A stretch of DNA of 64,000 nucleotides from an uncultured Flaviramulus sp. (GCA_947495125.1 CANLXL010000003.1:434001-498000), one strand, 5' to 3'; numbered from the stretch's first letter, positions 1 to 7,692 are shown. Translations and numbers: made by a program. The notes: generated by a model not told the origin, from the sequence alone.

Positions 1-919
1 TAACCCCGCCAAAGGAATCGTATTCTCCCAACCAAGGTTTTTCAGAAGTCATCCCCATGGCTGCTTCTGTTAAAAAACGCTTTAATTTGTATTCGTATAG
101 TTTTTGTTCGCTTGCCTGATTATTATAAAAATTTAAAGGGTCTTTTTTCTCTAAAATTTCGGAAACCTCTTTTAAATAAGGCACTCTATATTTCCATCTA
201 TAGTATAAAGAATAAGCTAAAATTTCGGGCAAATCGCCATCAATCATTTTAAGGTTTTTCCATAATTGATGCGACTGGATATCCTTAAACTTAAGGTCAG
301 CTTTAACTTTGTACAGTTCTTGAAGCCGGTAAGTTATTTTAGAAATTCTGTTAGGCGCATTATATGTCCGTACGTTAAAATTTGCTACTGATTCTTTTAA
401 TGTTTTATCAATTGAGTAAATAAAATTATTTCCAGGACCAGTATTGAATAATGTAGAGTTCCCACCAAGAAGTGATTTAATGCTAAACCCTAAATCGGTT
501 TCTTTTGCCAATCGATGGTCATATATTTTTAATTTTATATCCGCTTTTACACTCGAATCAGCTTTTAATTTTTGTATGGAGGAATTCATAAGAAACCTAT
601 CTATTTCCATAATGGCAAAAGAGTTTCCTTTGCCATTTTTAATTCCTTGATATATTTTTTTTGAAATAGTTTCGAGCTCTTCAGGAGTGAATGTTAAAAT
701 TACTTCTCTATTACCATCCTGAATCTTGTAAATTGTTATATTCTTATTTCTATCAAATTCTAGATTGTAGTCAGTTTCGGTTTTGTATGCTTTAATTATG
801 TTGTAAACATTATTAAAGTTCTTTTTTAGATTATAATCAGACTGATATAATTTTCCATCTGCGAGGAGTGAAATTAAAACATATAGTTCGCTCCATTCTC
901 CTTTATTGCCTTTAATCAT
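1..919 (-). CDS. HpaII-family type II restriction endonuclease (partial, 3' end off window)
   Basis: The frame is open from an ATG at 917-919 to the left edge, giving 306 codons without a stop. The N-terminus begins MIKGNKGEWSELYVL and later carries GFSIKSLLGGNSTLFN and EKPWLGEYDSFGG. I recognise these as features of the HpaII restriction endonuclease family, whose members are about 350 residues, so roughly 50 C-terminal residues are missing. HpaII cuts CCGG; the same specificity is inferred here, not shown. The ATG overlaps the TTA stop of the methyltransferase gene by one base, so the nuclease is the last gene of the cassette and is made after its methyltransferase, the safe order for a restriction system. 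Confidence 0.85.
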   Translation of the reverse strand, partial: MIKGNKGEWSELYVLISLLADGKLYQSDYNLKKNFNNVYNIIKAYKTETDYNLEFDRNKNITIYKIQDGNREVILTFTPEELETISKKIYQGIKNGKGNSFAIMEIDRFLMNSSIQKLKADSSVKADIKLKIYDHRLAKETDLGFSIKSLLGGNSTLFNTGPGNNFIYSIDKTLKESVANFNVRTYNAPNRISKITYRLQELYKVKADLKFKDIQSHQLWKNLKMIDGDLPEILAYSLYYRWKYRVPYLKEVSEILEKKDPLNFYNNQASEQKLYEYKLKRFLTEAAMGMTSEKPWLGEYDSFGGV

Positions 920-2184
920 TAGCAGTTAAGTTTCTCTAATATTTTTTCCGCTGTTGCTTGAATGGCAGGGACAGCCACAGAATTACCAAATTGTTTATAA
1001 GCTTGAACGTCCGAAACCACAATTTTGAAACTATCAGGAAAACCTTGAAGTCTTGCCCATTCCCTTGGGGTCATTTTTCTAATTCCTTCTCTGTTGACTT
1101 CCCCTGAAATTTTCGTTACCGGCTTGAAATTTGTTAAATTATCGTCAAAAACAAGGTTTCTTTCTCGGCCCATACCACCACAAACCACTGCGTTTGCCGT
1201 GCTATCATACGGAATTATTTCGTAACCAAATCCATTACCTTTACTTGCATGTCTCGCCTTGTGCTTACGGAGAGTTTCCAAATATGTTGTAGATAAGTAA
1301 TATTTAACTGAGACTTCCTCTTGTTCAAGAATATCTTCGAGCACAGCATTTTCATTTGTTGGTTCTGGATATTCAAATTCTGATATATCTAGGTCTTTTC
1401 GAAAACCTACTATAAAGATTCTCTCTCTGTTTTGTGGAACACCGAACTTTTTAGCATTTATAATTTGAGGTTCGGGAACGTAGTAATTTAAATCTTCCCT
1501 TAGCGTGTTTAAAATGGTAGCAAGGGTTTTGCCTCTATCATGATTTCTTAGCCCTTTTACATTTTCCAGAAAAAATGCTTTAGGTTGTTTATTTTTTATA
1601 ATTTCTGCAACGTCAAAAAATAAGGTACCCCTTGTGTCTTCAAAACCACCTCTTTTTCCTGCGATCGAAAATGCTTGACAAGGAAATCCAGCACAAAGAA
1701 CATCGAAACTATTAGGGATATAGTTTTTTGTTTCCGATTTAGTTATATCACCAAACGGTACCTCTCCGAAATTGGCTTCATATGTTTTTTTTGAATACTT
1801 ATCCCATTCACTGGTGAAAACACATTTTCCTCCCAAATTTTGAAACGCTAACCTGAAACCTCCAATTCCGGCAAATAAGTCAATGAATTTGAATTTTTGC
1901 TTTTTTGGAGAAGGAAACGGAACGGCATTATTGAAATCAAATAGTAAATATTGTAGAGCTTCTTCTGCCGCTTTATTTGTTATAGTTTCTTCGGGGTACT
2001 TATAAGTTAAAACATCTTTAACATATTTTACAGCGTCATTTTTATAGAATTGCGAAACACCGTTCTTGTGGTTGTGGAGATAGTGCGTAAAAGCGGCTTC
2101 ATTTTGATTTTCAGGTTCTACAACGCGAATTTTGAAAGGCTGTCCGCTAAAATCTTTAATAGTTATTTTTTCTTTTAGCTTCAT
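919..2184 (-). CDS. DNA (cytosine-5) methyltransferase
   Basis: This 421-residue protein has the ordered C5-methyltransferase motifs. Motif I is FIDLFAGIGGF (residues 100-110, AdoMet binding), motif IV is GFPCQAF with catalytic Cys169, motif VI is ENV (207-209), motif VIII is QNRER (251-255), and motif X is QFGNSVAVP near the C-terminus. The region between motifs VIII and X should be the target-recognition domain. The first 95 residues are an extension ahead of motif I. The gene overlaps the Vsr gene upstream by 29 bases and touches the endonuclease gene downstream, so the four genes look translationally coupled. It would protect the host from the HpaII-like nuclease, presumably by methylating CCGG. 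Confidence 0.95.
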   Translation of the reverse strand: MKLKEKITIKDFSGQPFKIRVVEPENQNEAAFTHYLHNHKNGVSQFYKNDAVKYVKDVLTYKYPEETITNKAAEEALQYLLFDFNNAVPFPSPKKQKFKFIDLFAGIGGFRLAFQNLGGKCVFTSEWDKYSKKTYEANFGEVPFGDITKSETKNYIPNSFDVLCAGFPCQAFSIAGKRGGFEDTRGTLFFDVAEIIKNKQPKAFFLENVKGLRNHDRGKTLATILNTLREDLNYYVPEPQIINAKKFGVPQNRERIFIVGFRKDLDISEFEYPEPTNENAVLEDILEQEEVSVKYYLSTTYLETLRKHKARHASKGNGFGYEIIPYDSTANAVVCGGMGRERNLVFDDNLTNFKPVTKISGEVNREGIRKMTPREWARLQGFPDSFKIVVSDVQAYKQFGNSVAVPAIQATAEKILEKLNC

Positions 2185-2587
2185 TTATTGTGATTTCAAT
2201 TTTATTTATGCAAGATAGCAAGTCTTGTTTAATTTCTTGTCCCCAGAACCTGATAACTTTCCAACCATTTCTTAACAATTCTTTATTAACTTCCTCGTCT
2301 CGTTTTATATTTCTTTCAATTTTGTTATGCCAAAATTTTATGTTGGTTTTATGATCGTGCTTCCTATCATCCCAATTTTTTCCATGCCAAAATTCGGAAT
2401 CAACAAAGACAGCAATTTTTAGTTTTTTAAAAGTAAAATCCGGTTTTCCAAAAACAGATTTATCATTCTTTCTATATCTATGTCCTTTCGCCCATAATTC
2501 TTTACCCAATGTTCTTTCAATTACAGAGCCAGAGCTTTTTACGGCTTTCATGTTCTTTGATCGCTGTTCTTTGATTCTATTATCCAT
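2156..2587 (-). CDS. vsr: Very short patch repair (Vsr) endonuclease
   Basis: Vsr proteins nick DNA beside T:G mismatches left when 5-methylcytosine deaminates, and their genes usually accompany C5-methyltransferases, as here. The protein shows RSKNMKAVKSSGSVIE at the start, FGKPDF (matching the catalytic Asp region PGRPDF of E. coli Vsr), EFWHGKNW, and a C-terminal NGWKVIRFWG. The metal-site region keeps the FWH core but lacks the Cys/His cluster of E. coli Vsr. I place the start at the ATG at 2585-2587, giving 143 residues. An upstream in-frame ATG at 2626 would add 13 residues not typical of the family and extend further into the XRE gene. The chosen start overlaps the XRE stop by 8 bases. 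Confidence 0.88.
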   Translation of the reverse strand: MDNRIKEQRSKNMKAVKSSGSVIERTLGKELWAKGHRYRKNDKSVFGKPDFTFKKLKIAVFVDSEFWHGKNWDDRKHDHKTNIKFWHNKIERNIKRDEEVNKELLRNGWKVIRFWGQEIKQDLLSCINKIEITINEAKRKNNY

Positions 2588-2801
2588 TAGGAGTTTGTTG
2601 GGTGGAGACCAGAAGCTCGCGAGCATCTATCTCAAGGGCTTTCGCAATCTGAAACAAAGTTTCAATTCTGGGCTGCATCTCATTTCTACACCATTTTGAA
2701 ACCGTTGTACGGTTCATTTCTAATTGATCAGCCAACCAATTATTAGTCTTTCCTTTTTCTGCTAATACGGCTTTTATGCGGTTGTAAACTTCTTTGTCCA
2801 T
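2580..2801 (-). CDS. XRE-family helix-turn-helix regulator of the R-M cassette
   Basis: A 73-residue Cro/C1-type HTH protein. The helix-turn-helix reads NNWLADQLEMNRTTVSKWCR (residues about 20-39), followed by a typical second half. Small XRE proteins ahead of type II R-M genes act as controller (C) proteins that delay the endonuclease. This one is first in the cassette and overlaps vsr by 8 bases, so a C-protein role is plausible but not proven. A palindrome at 2878-2891 is a candidate binding site. It could also be a constitutive regulator unrelated to timing. Confidence 0.85.
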   Translation of the reverse strand: MDKEVYNRIKAVLAEKGKTNNWLADQLEMNRTTVSKWCRNEMQPRIETLFQIAKALEIDARELLVSTQQTPNG

Positions 2802-2824
2802 TAAGAGTCATTTTCATCAATATT

Positions 2825-2832
2825 CAAATGTA
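2825..2832 (-). promoter_or_regulatory. Predicted -7 promoter element of the R-M cassette
   Basis: On the minus strand the bases read TACATTTG, a full match to the Bacteroidota -7 consensus TAnnTTTG, 23 bases ahead of the XRE start codon. No clear -33 TTG lies at the usual spacing. Confidence 0.45.
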
Positions 2833-2877
2833 GCGACTTCTTTTTAATTGTTTTTGGCATTATTTTATGTCTTTAAG

Positions 2878-2891
2878 TATTCAAATGAATA
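2878..2891. promoter_or_regulatory. Palindrome TATTCA-AA-TGAATA, candidate operator
   Basis: A perfect 6+6 inverted repeat with a 2-base centre lies between the divergent XRE gene and the small gene at 2970. Its left part, TATTCAAATG, recurs at 2821-2830 over the predicted -7 element of the R-M cassette. This arrangement suits a dimeric XRE regulator binding both sites; binding is inferred. Confidence 0.4.
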
Positions 2892-2898
2892 TATTTAA

Positions 2899-2906
2899 TA
2901 TCTTTG
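2899..2906 (+). promoter_or_regulatory. Predicted -7 promoter element for the gene at 2970
   Basis: TATCTTTG matches TAnnTTTG, 63 bases ahead of the start codon at 2970. Confidence 0.35.
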
Positions 2907-2969
2907 TTGTGCTTAAAAAGCATTAAATAAACCCATTAAAGTTTTTTTTGAATATTTTAAATTACAATC

Positions 2970-3164
2970 ATGAGTCGCAGATACACCAAAGCAGACCTAC
3001 AAGAAATCGTTTCCCTCCAACTAGAAAATTTAAACGCCATGCATGATTTGATCAGTATCATGAAACACCAAAACGAGTTGTTGCACAATGCCAACAAAAA
3101 ACTAAAAGACGAGATCAGCGATTTTAAAAAGAAGTTATACCCGGTTGGGAAAAGGCGTTCTTAA
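2970..3164 (+). CDS. Small predicted coiled-coil protein
   Basis: A 64-residue protein with no family I can name. It is rich in charged and polar residues with Leu/Ile at heptad-like spacing from about residue 10 to 55, suggesting one long helix or coiled coil, and it ends in a basic tail (KRRS). It has no signal peptide or membrane segment. A TAnnTTTG box lies upstream. It is divergent from the restriction cassette and ahead of the radical SAM gene, but 170 bases separate it from the latter, so joint transcription is uncertain. Confidence 0.6.
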   Translation: MSRRYTKADLQEIVSLQLENLNAMHDLISIMKHQNELLHNANKKLKDEISDFKKKLYPVGKRRS

Positions 3165-3221
3165 AGAAACAGGATTTCCGTTCAAAAGATTGTCAAAGCA
3201 TACAAAAAACTGTGATTCGCA

Positions 3222-3323
3222 ATGAGATACATTTTGTTAATAACCTGTTTCATCTTTACACAATTCCCAGCCCAAATAATCCCTAATTTTAAAGAGTTAC
3301 TTTTTAAGCATTCAATCTTTTAG
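3222..3323 (+). CDS. Possible 33-residue peptide with signal-like N-terminus
   Basis: An ATG at 3222 opens a frame of 33 codons. It starts with a short hydrophobic segment (MRYILLITCFIFTQFPAQ) resembling a flavobacterial signal peptide and stops after 15 more residues at a TAG. It may be the stump of a decayed exported protein or chance. No homolog is recognised. Confidence 0.2.
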   Translation: MRYILLITCFIFTQFPAQIIPNFKELLFKHSIF

Positions 3324-3333
3324 TCTTACTACT

Positions 3334-4407
3334 ATGAACCCAAAATCTGCCATAAAAGGACGTGGCGCACAGGGCAATGTCCCTAATCGTTTCTTCGAAT
3401 TAAGTCATGAGATGCGCGACGACTTTTTAGAATTTTGCCATAAAGAAGGTGAGCAAAGCGATAATAATAAAACCCTGTATTTAGAGGTCTTTCCAAAAAC
3501 CATCGTCAATAAAGTAGACAGCCCGGATGTGGGCATGATGTATTCGATGAATGCCTACCAGGGCTGTGAACATGGCTGTATTTATTGTTATGCCCGTAAT
3601 ACCCATGAATATTGGGGCTATAGCCCGGGACTGGACTTTGAACGCCGCATTATGGTAAAAAAAGACGCGCCTAGATTATTAGAGGCCTTTTTAAAAAAGA
3701 AGACCTGGAAAGCACACCCTATTGTGATGTCCGGAAACACCGATTGCTACCAACCGGCAGAAAAGCAATTTGAGATCACCCGACAATGTTTAGAGGTCTT
3801 TTTAAAATACAGGCACCCGGTGGGCATTATCACAAAAAATGCCTTGATCCTTAGGGATTTGGGCCTTTTAAAAGCATTGGCTAAAGATCATTTAGTGGTT
3901 GTTAATATATCGATCACCTCCCTATCGGAAGATACAAGGCGTATTTTGGAACCCCGAACAGCAACTATCAAAAGGCGACTCGATACGGTAAAAACCTTAA
4001 GTGACCATGGGATTCCAGTGAATGTGATGCTGGCACCTATGATTCCGTCGATAAACAGCCATGAAATATTGGCTTTGGCTAAGGCGGCTTCAGAGCATGG
4101 TGCTTTATCCATCGGACATACTATTGTAAGATTGAATGGGGCTATCGGTCAGATCTTTTCGGATTGGATTCGGAAAACCATGCCGGATCGGGCAGATAAG
4201 GTATTGCATCAAATTGCGAGTTGTCACGGCGGACAATTAAACGATTCGCGTTACGGTTCCAGAATGCGCGGAGAAGGTAAGATCGCCGAACAAATTAATA
4301 ACATGATGCAGTTGGCGAAGCGCAAATATTTTAAGGACAGCACTACTCCCCACCTGAACACAGACTTACATGCTCAGTTTAAGGATGGGCAGTTAAAATT
4401 GTTTTAG
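3334..4407 (+). CDS. PA0069-family radical SAM protein
   Basis: A 357-residue radical SAM protein of the family named after Pseudomonas PA0069, related to spore photoproduct lyase-like proteins. The [4Fe-4S] cluster motif is CEHGCIYC at about residues 78-85 (CxxxCxxC). It is followed by the family sequence YARNTHEYWGY and, further on, MSGNTDCYQPAEK and VRLNG. The N-terminus GRGAQGNVPNRF is also typical. The substrate of this family is unknown to me. The gene stands alone, with a different-strand neighbour downstream, and there is no sign of truncation. Confidence 0.88.
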   Translation: MNPKSAIKGRGAQGNVPNRFFELSHEMRDDFLEFCHKEGEQSDNNKTLYLEVFPKTIVNKVDSPDVGMMYSMNAYQGCEHGCIYCYARNTHEYWGYSPGLDFERRIMVKKDAPRLLEAFLKKKTWKAHPIVMSGNTDCYQPAEKQFEITRQCLEVFLKYRHPVGIITKNALILRDLGLLKALAKDHLVVVNISITSLSEDTRRILEPRTATIKRRLDTVKTLSDHGIPVNVMLAPMIPSINSHEILALAKAASEHGALSIGHTIVRLNGAIGQIFSDWIRKTMPDRADKVLHQIASCHGGQLNDSRYGSRMRGEGKIAEQINNMMQLAKRKYFKDSTTPHLNTDLHAQFKDGQLKLF

Positions 4408-4474
4408 GCTAAGTGCTTTGATAAATCCCTGATATTGAAATGAAAATGGACTGAAAAGCCAATTTGAAGTTATC

Positions 4475-4521
4475 TGTCAGACGAAGCTGCGCCTGTCCTG
4501 AGTTTATCGAAGGGTCGAAGT
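4475..4521. repeat. Dispersed intergenic repeat, copy 1
   Basis: The block contains a 24-base segment (4498-4521, beginning CTGAGTTTATCGAAGG) identical to 37733-37756, and the sequence before it (TGTCA...CGCCTG) is also similar. It lies in the spacer between genes at 4407 and 4526. This looks like the REP-like GTCGAAG repeats common in flavobacterial genomes. Confidence 0.7.
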
Positions 4522-4525
4522 CCAA

Positions 4526-4738
4526 CTAACCATTTTTAACCTCTGGCCCAATAAGAGCATCTAGCAACATACTGGTTAAGATCCAGAAACTGGTGGTATA
4601 TAAAATAACGCCGGTAAGCCATACCAATTCCCAACCCGTACCAAGTACTTTTATTGTTAGTGAGGATAAGATGATGATGTTAAATAGGGTCCAAACAAGG
4701 CTTAATAAGATTCTTTTTTGACGGTAATTTAAATTCAT
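4526..4738 (-). CDS. Small two-helix membrane protein
   Basis: A 70-residue protein with a basic N-terminus (NYRQKR) and two strongly hydrophobic segments, at about residues 9-30 and 37-62, ending in a short hydrophilic tail. There is no motif for function and no recognised family. It lies downstream of the exported protein gene at 4830 on the same strand, but a predicted terminator at 4768-4798 separates them, so it probably has its own promoter. Confidence 0.55.
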   Translation of the reverse strand: MNLNYRQKRILLSLVWTLFNIIILSSLTIKVLGTGWELVWLTGVILYTTSFWILTSMLLDALIGPEVKNG

Positions 4739-4767
4739 AGCAGTAATTTTAAAAGGTCTAAGGTTTT

Positions 4768-4798
4768 AAAAAAATGAGCTGTTCGCGAATTGAACAGC
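4768..4798 (-). terminator. Intrinsic terminator of the gene at 4830-5429
   Basis: Stem GCTGTTC/GAACAGC (4778-4784 with 4792-4798, 7-base loop). On the minus strand it is followed, three bases later, by a run of seven T (4768-4774). Confidence 0.75.
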
Positions 4799-4829
4799 CC
4801 ACTTTCATCACAATTAAACTGATAGCAAA

Positions 4830-5429
4830 CTAATTATTAAAATATTCTGTAAACATGCGATCTTCGGAATAGAACACAATTTTGTAAGCTCCTTTTTTTG
4901 ATAACCTGTAAGTGCGCTCGACGATTTTGGTGTTTTCAATGTTCTCCGAGTGAATTAATTCATAAGTATGATCGCCGTCATAGTAGATTTTAATATCCAA
5001 AGGCGCCTTGTTTAGGGACAGCCTGGAGATTAAAACAAGATGGTCTTTAACCCTGGTGTGGGGTTTAAAAATGACTTTTTCTTTGACTTTGTTAAAAACA
5101 ACATTGTTAAGGGTTACTGTAAACGGGATGGTTCTTATTTCCAGATCTTTGTCGAGCTCAAAAATATAATGTCCATTGGGTAATGCTGTTAAATCGAACC
5201 CTTTGGAATATACACCCGCTTTTTCGATGAGTTCCTTATACAATGTCATGCCGTTTGAATCTTTAATAGAGAGTAGGTTGCCCTGTTTTACATTTTTAAA
5301 GAAAACGGCAGTTCGTTTGGCGCCTTTACCGGCGTTGAAAAAAGACGTGTGATTGGCGTAACCCATAACCGTGGCCATCATGGCTACCATTAAGATTACT
5401 TTTTTGGAGTTTTTAAATACGTTTTTCAT
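4830..5429 (-). CDS. Exported hypothetical protein
   Basis: A 199-residue protein with an N-terminal signal (basic start, then VILMVAMMATVMGYA, cleavage probably near residue 26). The mature part is made of alternating short hydrophobic strands and turns (KDSNGMTLYKE, LPNGHYIFEL, KKGAYKIVFYS), which suggests two beta-sandwich domains of the kind found in Bacteroidota exported proteins. I do not recognise a named function. It has its own -7 box upstream and a terminator downstream, so it is monocistronic. It is divergent from an AraC-type regulator gene, which may control it. Confidence 0.65.
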   Translation of the reverse strand: MKNVFKNSKKVILMVAMMATVMGYANHTSFFNAGKGAKRTAVFFKNVKQGNLLSIKDSNGMTLYKELIEKAGVYSKGFDLTALPNGHYIFELDKDLEIRTIPFTVTLNNVVFNKVKEKVIFKPHTRVKDHLVLISRLSLNKAPLDIKIYYDGDHTYELIHSENIENTKIVERTYRLSKKGAYKIVFYSEDRMFTEYFNN

Positions 5430-5455
5430 GATTTGGTTTATAACGTTTTACAGGA

Positions 5456-5463
5456 CAAAGGTA
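5456..5463 (-). promoter_or_regulatory. Predicted -7 promoter element for the gene at 4830-5429
   Basis: Minus-strand TACCTTTG matches TAnnTTTG, 26 bases ahead of the start codon. Confidence 0.45.
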
Positions 5464-5520
5464 GGTGAGAAGCACAGCCTAGAAAACGACCATTTTGATC
5501 AATTTGTGTGCTATATTATC

Positions 5521-5581
5521 TGTTAAATGAATGTTAAGTGTATGTTAAGTTAAAATAGCATATATTTTTGTTAAATTAACA
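5521..5581. promoter_or_regulatory. Cluster of four TGTTAA boxes between divergent genes
   Basis: TGTTAA occurs at 5521, 5533, 5543 and 5569. The last is the left arm of a 13-base palindrome (TGTTAA-A-TTAACA, 5569-5581). The cluster ends 23 bases before the -7 box of the AraC gene, so it is a candidate binding region for that regulator or another factor. Confidence 0.4.
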
Positions 5582-5604
5582 TACAATTCACGCATAATAA
5601 ATTG

Positions 5605-5612
5605 TAACTTTG
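5605..5612 (+). promoter_or_regulatory. Predicted -7 promoter element of the AraC-family gene
   Basis: TAACTTTG matches TAnnTTTG, 21 bases ahead of the ATG at 5634. Confidence 0.5.
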
Positions 5613-5633
5613 GTATAAACGAATGCATTGACT

Positions 5634-6506
5634 ATGATCAACAAGAAACCGACCTTAGAAAAACTAAGCCCAAGTTTTGGAAGCTCGATACTAGTTAAGC
5701 AACATGTGGTTAAAGCCGATAAGTACCATGCCTTTTGGCACTTTCATCCGGAGTTGGAATTGGTCTACGTCAACAAAGGACAGGGAAAAACCCATATCGG
5801 GAATCATTTATCTTATTTCAATAATAGCCAATTGATATTAATCGGGTCCAATTTGCCACATAATGGTTTTACAGACCGACTCACGACCAATGGTACGGAA
5901 ACCACCGTTCATTTTAAATCGAATTTTTTAGGAAACGATTTTATCAATATTCCAGAAATGGCAACGATTGCTTCTTTATTTGACCGGGCACGGAAAGGGA
6001 TCCGGTTTAAAGTGGATACCAAACAACATATAGGTCCCGAAATAAACAGGCTTCTAGAATATGAAGGTTTTGAACGTGTTTTAAAGTTTTTAGAGATCCT
6101 CAATTATTTATCCACCACCGATGACTATACACTTTTAAATGCCGATGGTTTTGCTTTTGAAACGGAACCGCAAGACAGTGCTAAGATCGATATCATTTTT
6201 AAGCATGTGAACCGAAACTTTAAACAGCATATCAGTTTGGATGAGATTGCCGATAAGGTGAGTATGACGGTTCCGGCGTTTTGCAGGTACTTTAAAAAAT
6301 CGACAGGAAAAACCTTTACGCAGCTGGTCAACGAATATCGTGTGGTACATGCAACGAAACTGCTTACTGAAAGTCAGATGAGCATCACCAGTATTTGCTT
6401 TGAATGCGGATTTAATAACTTTTCACACTTTAATAAGCAGTTTAACGAGATCACCGGGAAAAGTGCTTCAAATTACCGGAAAGAAATCAAGTTGATGATT
6501 CAATAA
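5634..6506 (+). CDS. AraC-family transcriptional regulator with cupin N-terminus
   Basis: A 290-residue regulator. The N-terminal half contains a cupin-like segment (FHPELELVYVNKGQGK, about residues 37-52, then GSNLPHN), the usual small-molecule sensing domain. The C-terminal 100 residues carry the double AraC helix-turn-helix: ISLDEIADKVSMTVPAFCRY for the first helix pair and SITSICFECGFNNFSHF for the second. I chose the ATG at 5634; a TTG six bases earlier (5628) is possible. The effector is unknown. A cluster of TGTTAA boxes upstream and the divergent exported protein gene are possible targets. Confidence 0.88.
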   Translation: MINKKPTLEKLSPSFGSSILVKQHVVKADKYHAFWHFHPELELVYVNKGQGKTHIGNHLSYFNNSQLILIGSNLPHNGFTDRLTTNGTETTVHFKSNFLGNDFINIPEMATIASLFDRARKGIRFKVDTKQHIGPEINRLLEYEGFERVLKFLEILNYLSTTDDYTLLNADGFAFETEPQDSAKIDIIFKHVNRNFKQHISLDEIADKVSMTVPAFCRYFKKSTGKTFTQLVNEYRVVHATKLLTESQMSITSICFECGFNNFSHFNKQFNEITGKSASNYRKEIKLMIQ

Positions 6507-6507
6507 C

Positions 6508-7182
6508 TTAAGCCTTTCCTTCCCACTCCTTATAAAACTGATCCAAAAACCCAAGCATATATTGATGTCTATCCGCGGCGATACGCTTTCCGGTTTTGGT
6601 ATTCATACGATCTTTTAATAACAGTAATTTTTCGTAAAAATGATTGATCGTTGGCGATGAAGAAGCTTTATAGACTTCCTTAGTCATATTCAGATTTGGC
6701 TTAATATCCGGGTTATGGAGCTGCCTGTTTTTAAACCCGCCATAATTAAAACAACGTGCAATACCGATAGCTCCAATAGCATCCAATCGGTCGGCATCTT
6801 GTATCACATCCAATTCGGGGGATTTAAATTTTTGAACTTGGTTACCATCCTCGTCTTTCGCCAGACTGGACTTAAAAGAAATGTTTTCAATAATTTGAAC
6901 CACATGTTCGATAACCGTGGAGTCCACATTTAAGTTGAATAGAAACTCTCGTGCGATTTTAGGCCCAATGGTTTCATCACCATCATGAAATTTACTGTCC
7001 GCGATATCATGAAGCAGCGCACCAAGTGAAACTATAAAGAGGTCAACAGATTCCGTTTTAGCAATCAATAAAGCGTTTTTATAAACCCGTTCGATATGAA
7101 ACCAATCGTGTCCGCCTTCAGCATCTACTAATTGGTCTTTTACAAAGGCCATGGTCTTATGTATTTGCTCCTGAGGATTCAT
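6508..7182 (-). CDS. HD-domain phosphohydrolase
   Basis: A 224-residue protein with an HD metal-binding signature: GHDWFHIERV (His/Asp) near residue 25, then ALLHDIADSKF (the HD pair) near residue 57, and IQDADRLDAIGAIGI (the last Asp) near residue 130. This matches small soluble HD phosphohydrolases of the YedJ/YpgQ type, which act on nucleotides or related phosphates; the substrate is not known here. It is the last of four tightly spaced minus-strand genes (acyltransferase, desaturase, GNAT, HD), two bases after the GNAT gene, and its 3' end meets that of the convergent AraC gene. Confidence 0.88.
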   Translation of the reverse strand: MNPQEQIHKTMAFVKDQLVDAEGGHDWFHIERVYKNALLIAKTESVDLFIVSLGALLHDIADSKFHDGDETIGPKIAREFLFNLNVDSTVIEHVVQIIENISFKSSLAKDEDGNQVQKFKSPELDVIQDADRLDAIGAIGIARCFNYGGFKNRQLHNPDIKPNLNMTKEVYKASSSPTINHFYEKLLLLKDRMNTKTGKRIAADRHQYMLGFLDQFYKEWEGKA

Positions 7183-7184
7183 TT

Positions 7185-7670
7185 TTATTTCAAAGCTTTA
7201 TACATGATGTGGGTATCTACCAAACCTAGTGTTTTATGCTGAAACCCTTTGGGTGTGGTTCCAATGATTTTAAAACCGTATTTCCTCCAAAGTTCAACGG
7301 CCTGAGTATTGGTACTTACCACAATATTGAATTGAATGGCTTCAAAGTTCATGGCAATTGCCGTTTGTATGGAGTGTTCACATAATCTTTTACCAACCCC
7401 TTTACCTCTGGCGTTTGGGCTCACCATATACCCGCAGTTTGCAATGTGACTTCCTAAACCGATCTGATTTGGTTTAATCATATAAGAACCCAAAATGATA
7501 CCGTTGTCTTCAATCACAAAAGTACTCATGTTCTCATTAAACCAGTACTTTTTCAAATCAGATTTCGGCGTATCCGGATCGAATACGAAGGTATCTCCGC
7601 CTTTAATGACTTCAGCGAAAATAGTCCAAACACCTTCTAAATCTGTTATGGTTGCTTTTCGAATATTCAA
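7185..7670 (-). CDS. GNAT-family N-acetyltransferase
   Basis: A 161-residue GNAT enzyme. The acetyl-CoA-binding motif A is seen as YMVSPNARGKGVGKRLCEHS (R/Q-x-x-G-x-G/A) at about residues 82-101, followed by the motif B region ELWRKYGFKIIGTTP. It starts with the usual IRKATITDLEGVW. The acceptor cannot be told from sequence; phosphinothricin acetyltransferase-like and ribosomal-protein-type enzymes share this layout. It sits in the acyltransferase-desaturase operon, 22 bases after the desaturase gene. Confidence 0.88.
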   Translation of the reverse strand: MNIRKATITDLEGVWTIFAEVIKGGDTFVFDPDTPKSDLKKYWFNENMSTFVIEDNGIILGSYMIKPNQIGLGSHIANCGYMVSPNARGKGVGKRLCEHSIQTAIAMNFEAIQFNIVVSTNTQAVELWRKYGFKIIGTTPKGFQHKTLGLVDTHIMYKALK

Positions 7671-7692
7671 TTCTGTAATCTAGATTGAGGAA

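Noticed and set aside
444-650. Plus-strand frame inside the first kilobase
   Set aside because: It is antisense to the HpaII-like endonuclease gene, which is open to the window edge and carries family motifs.
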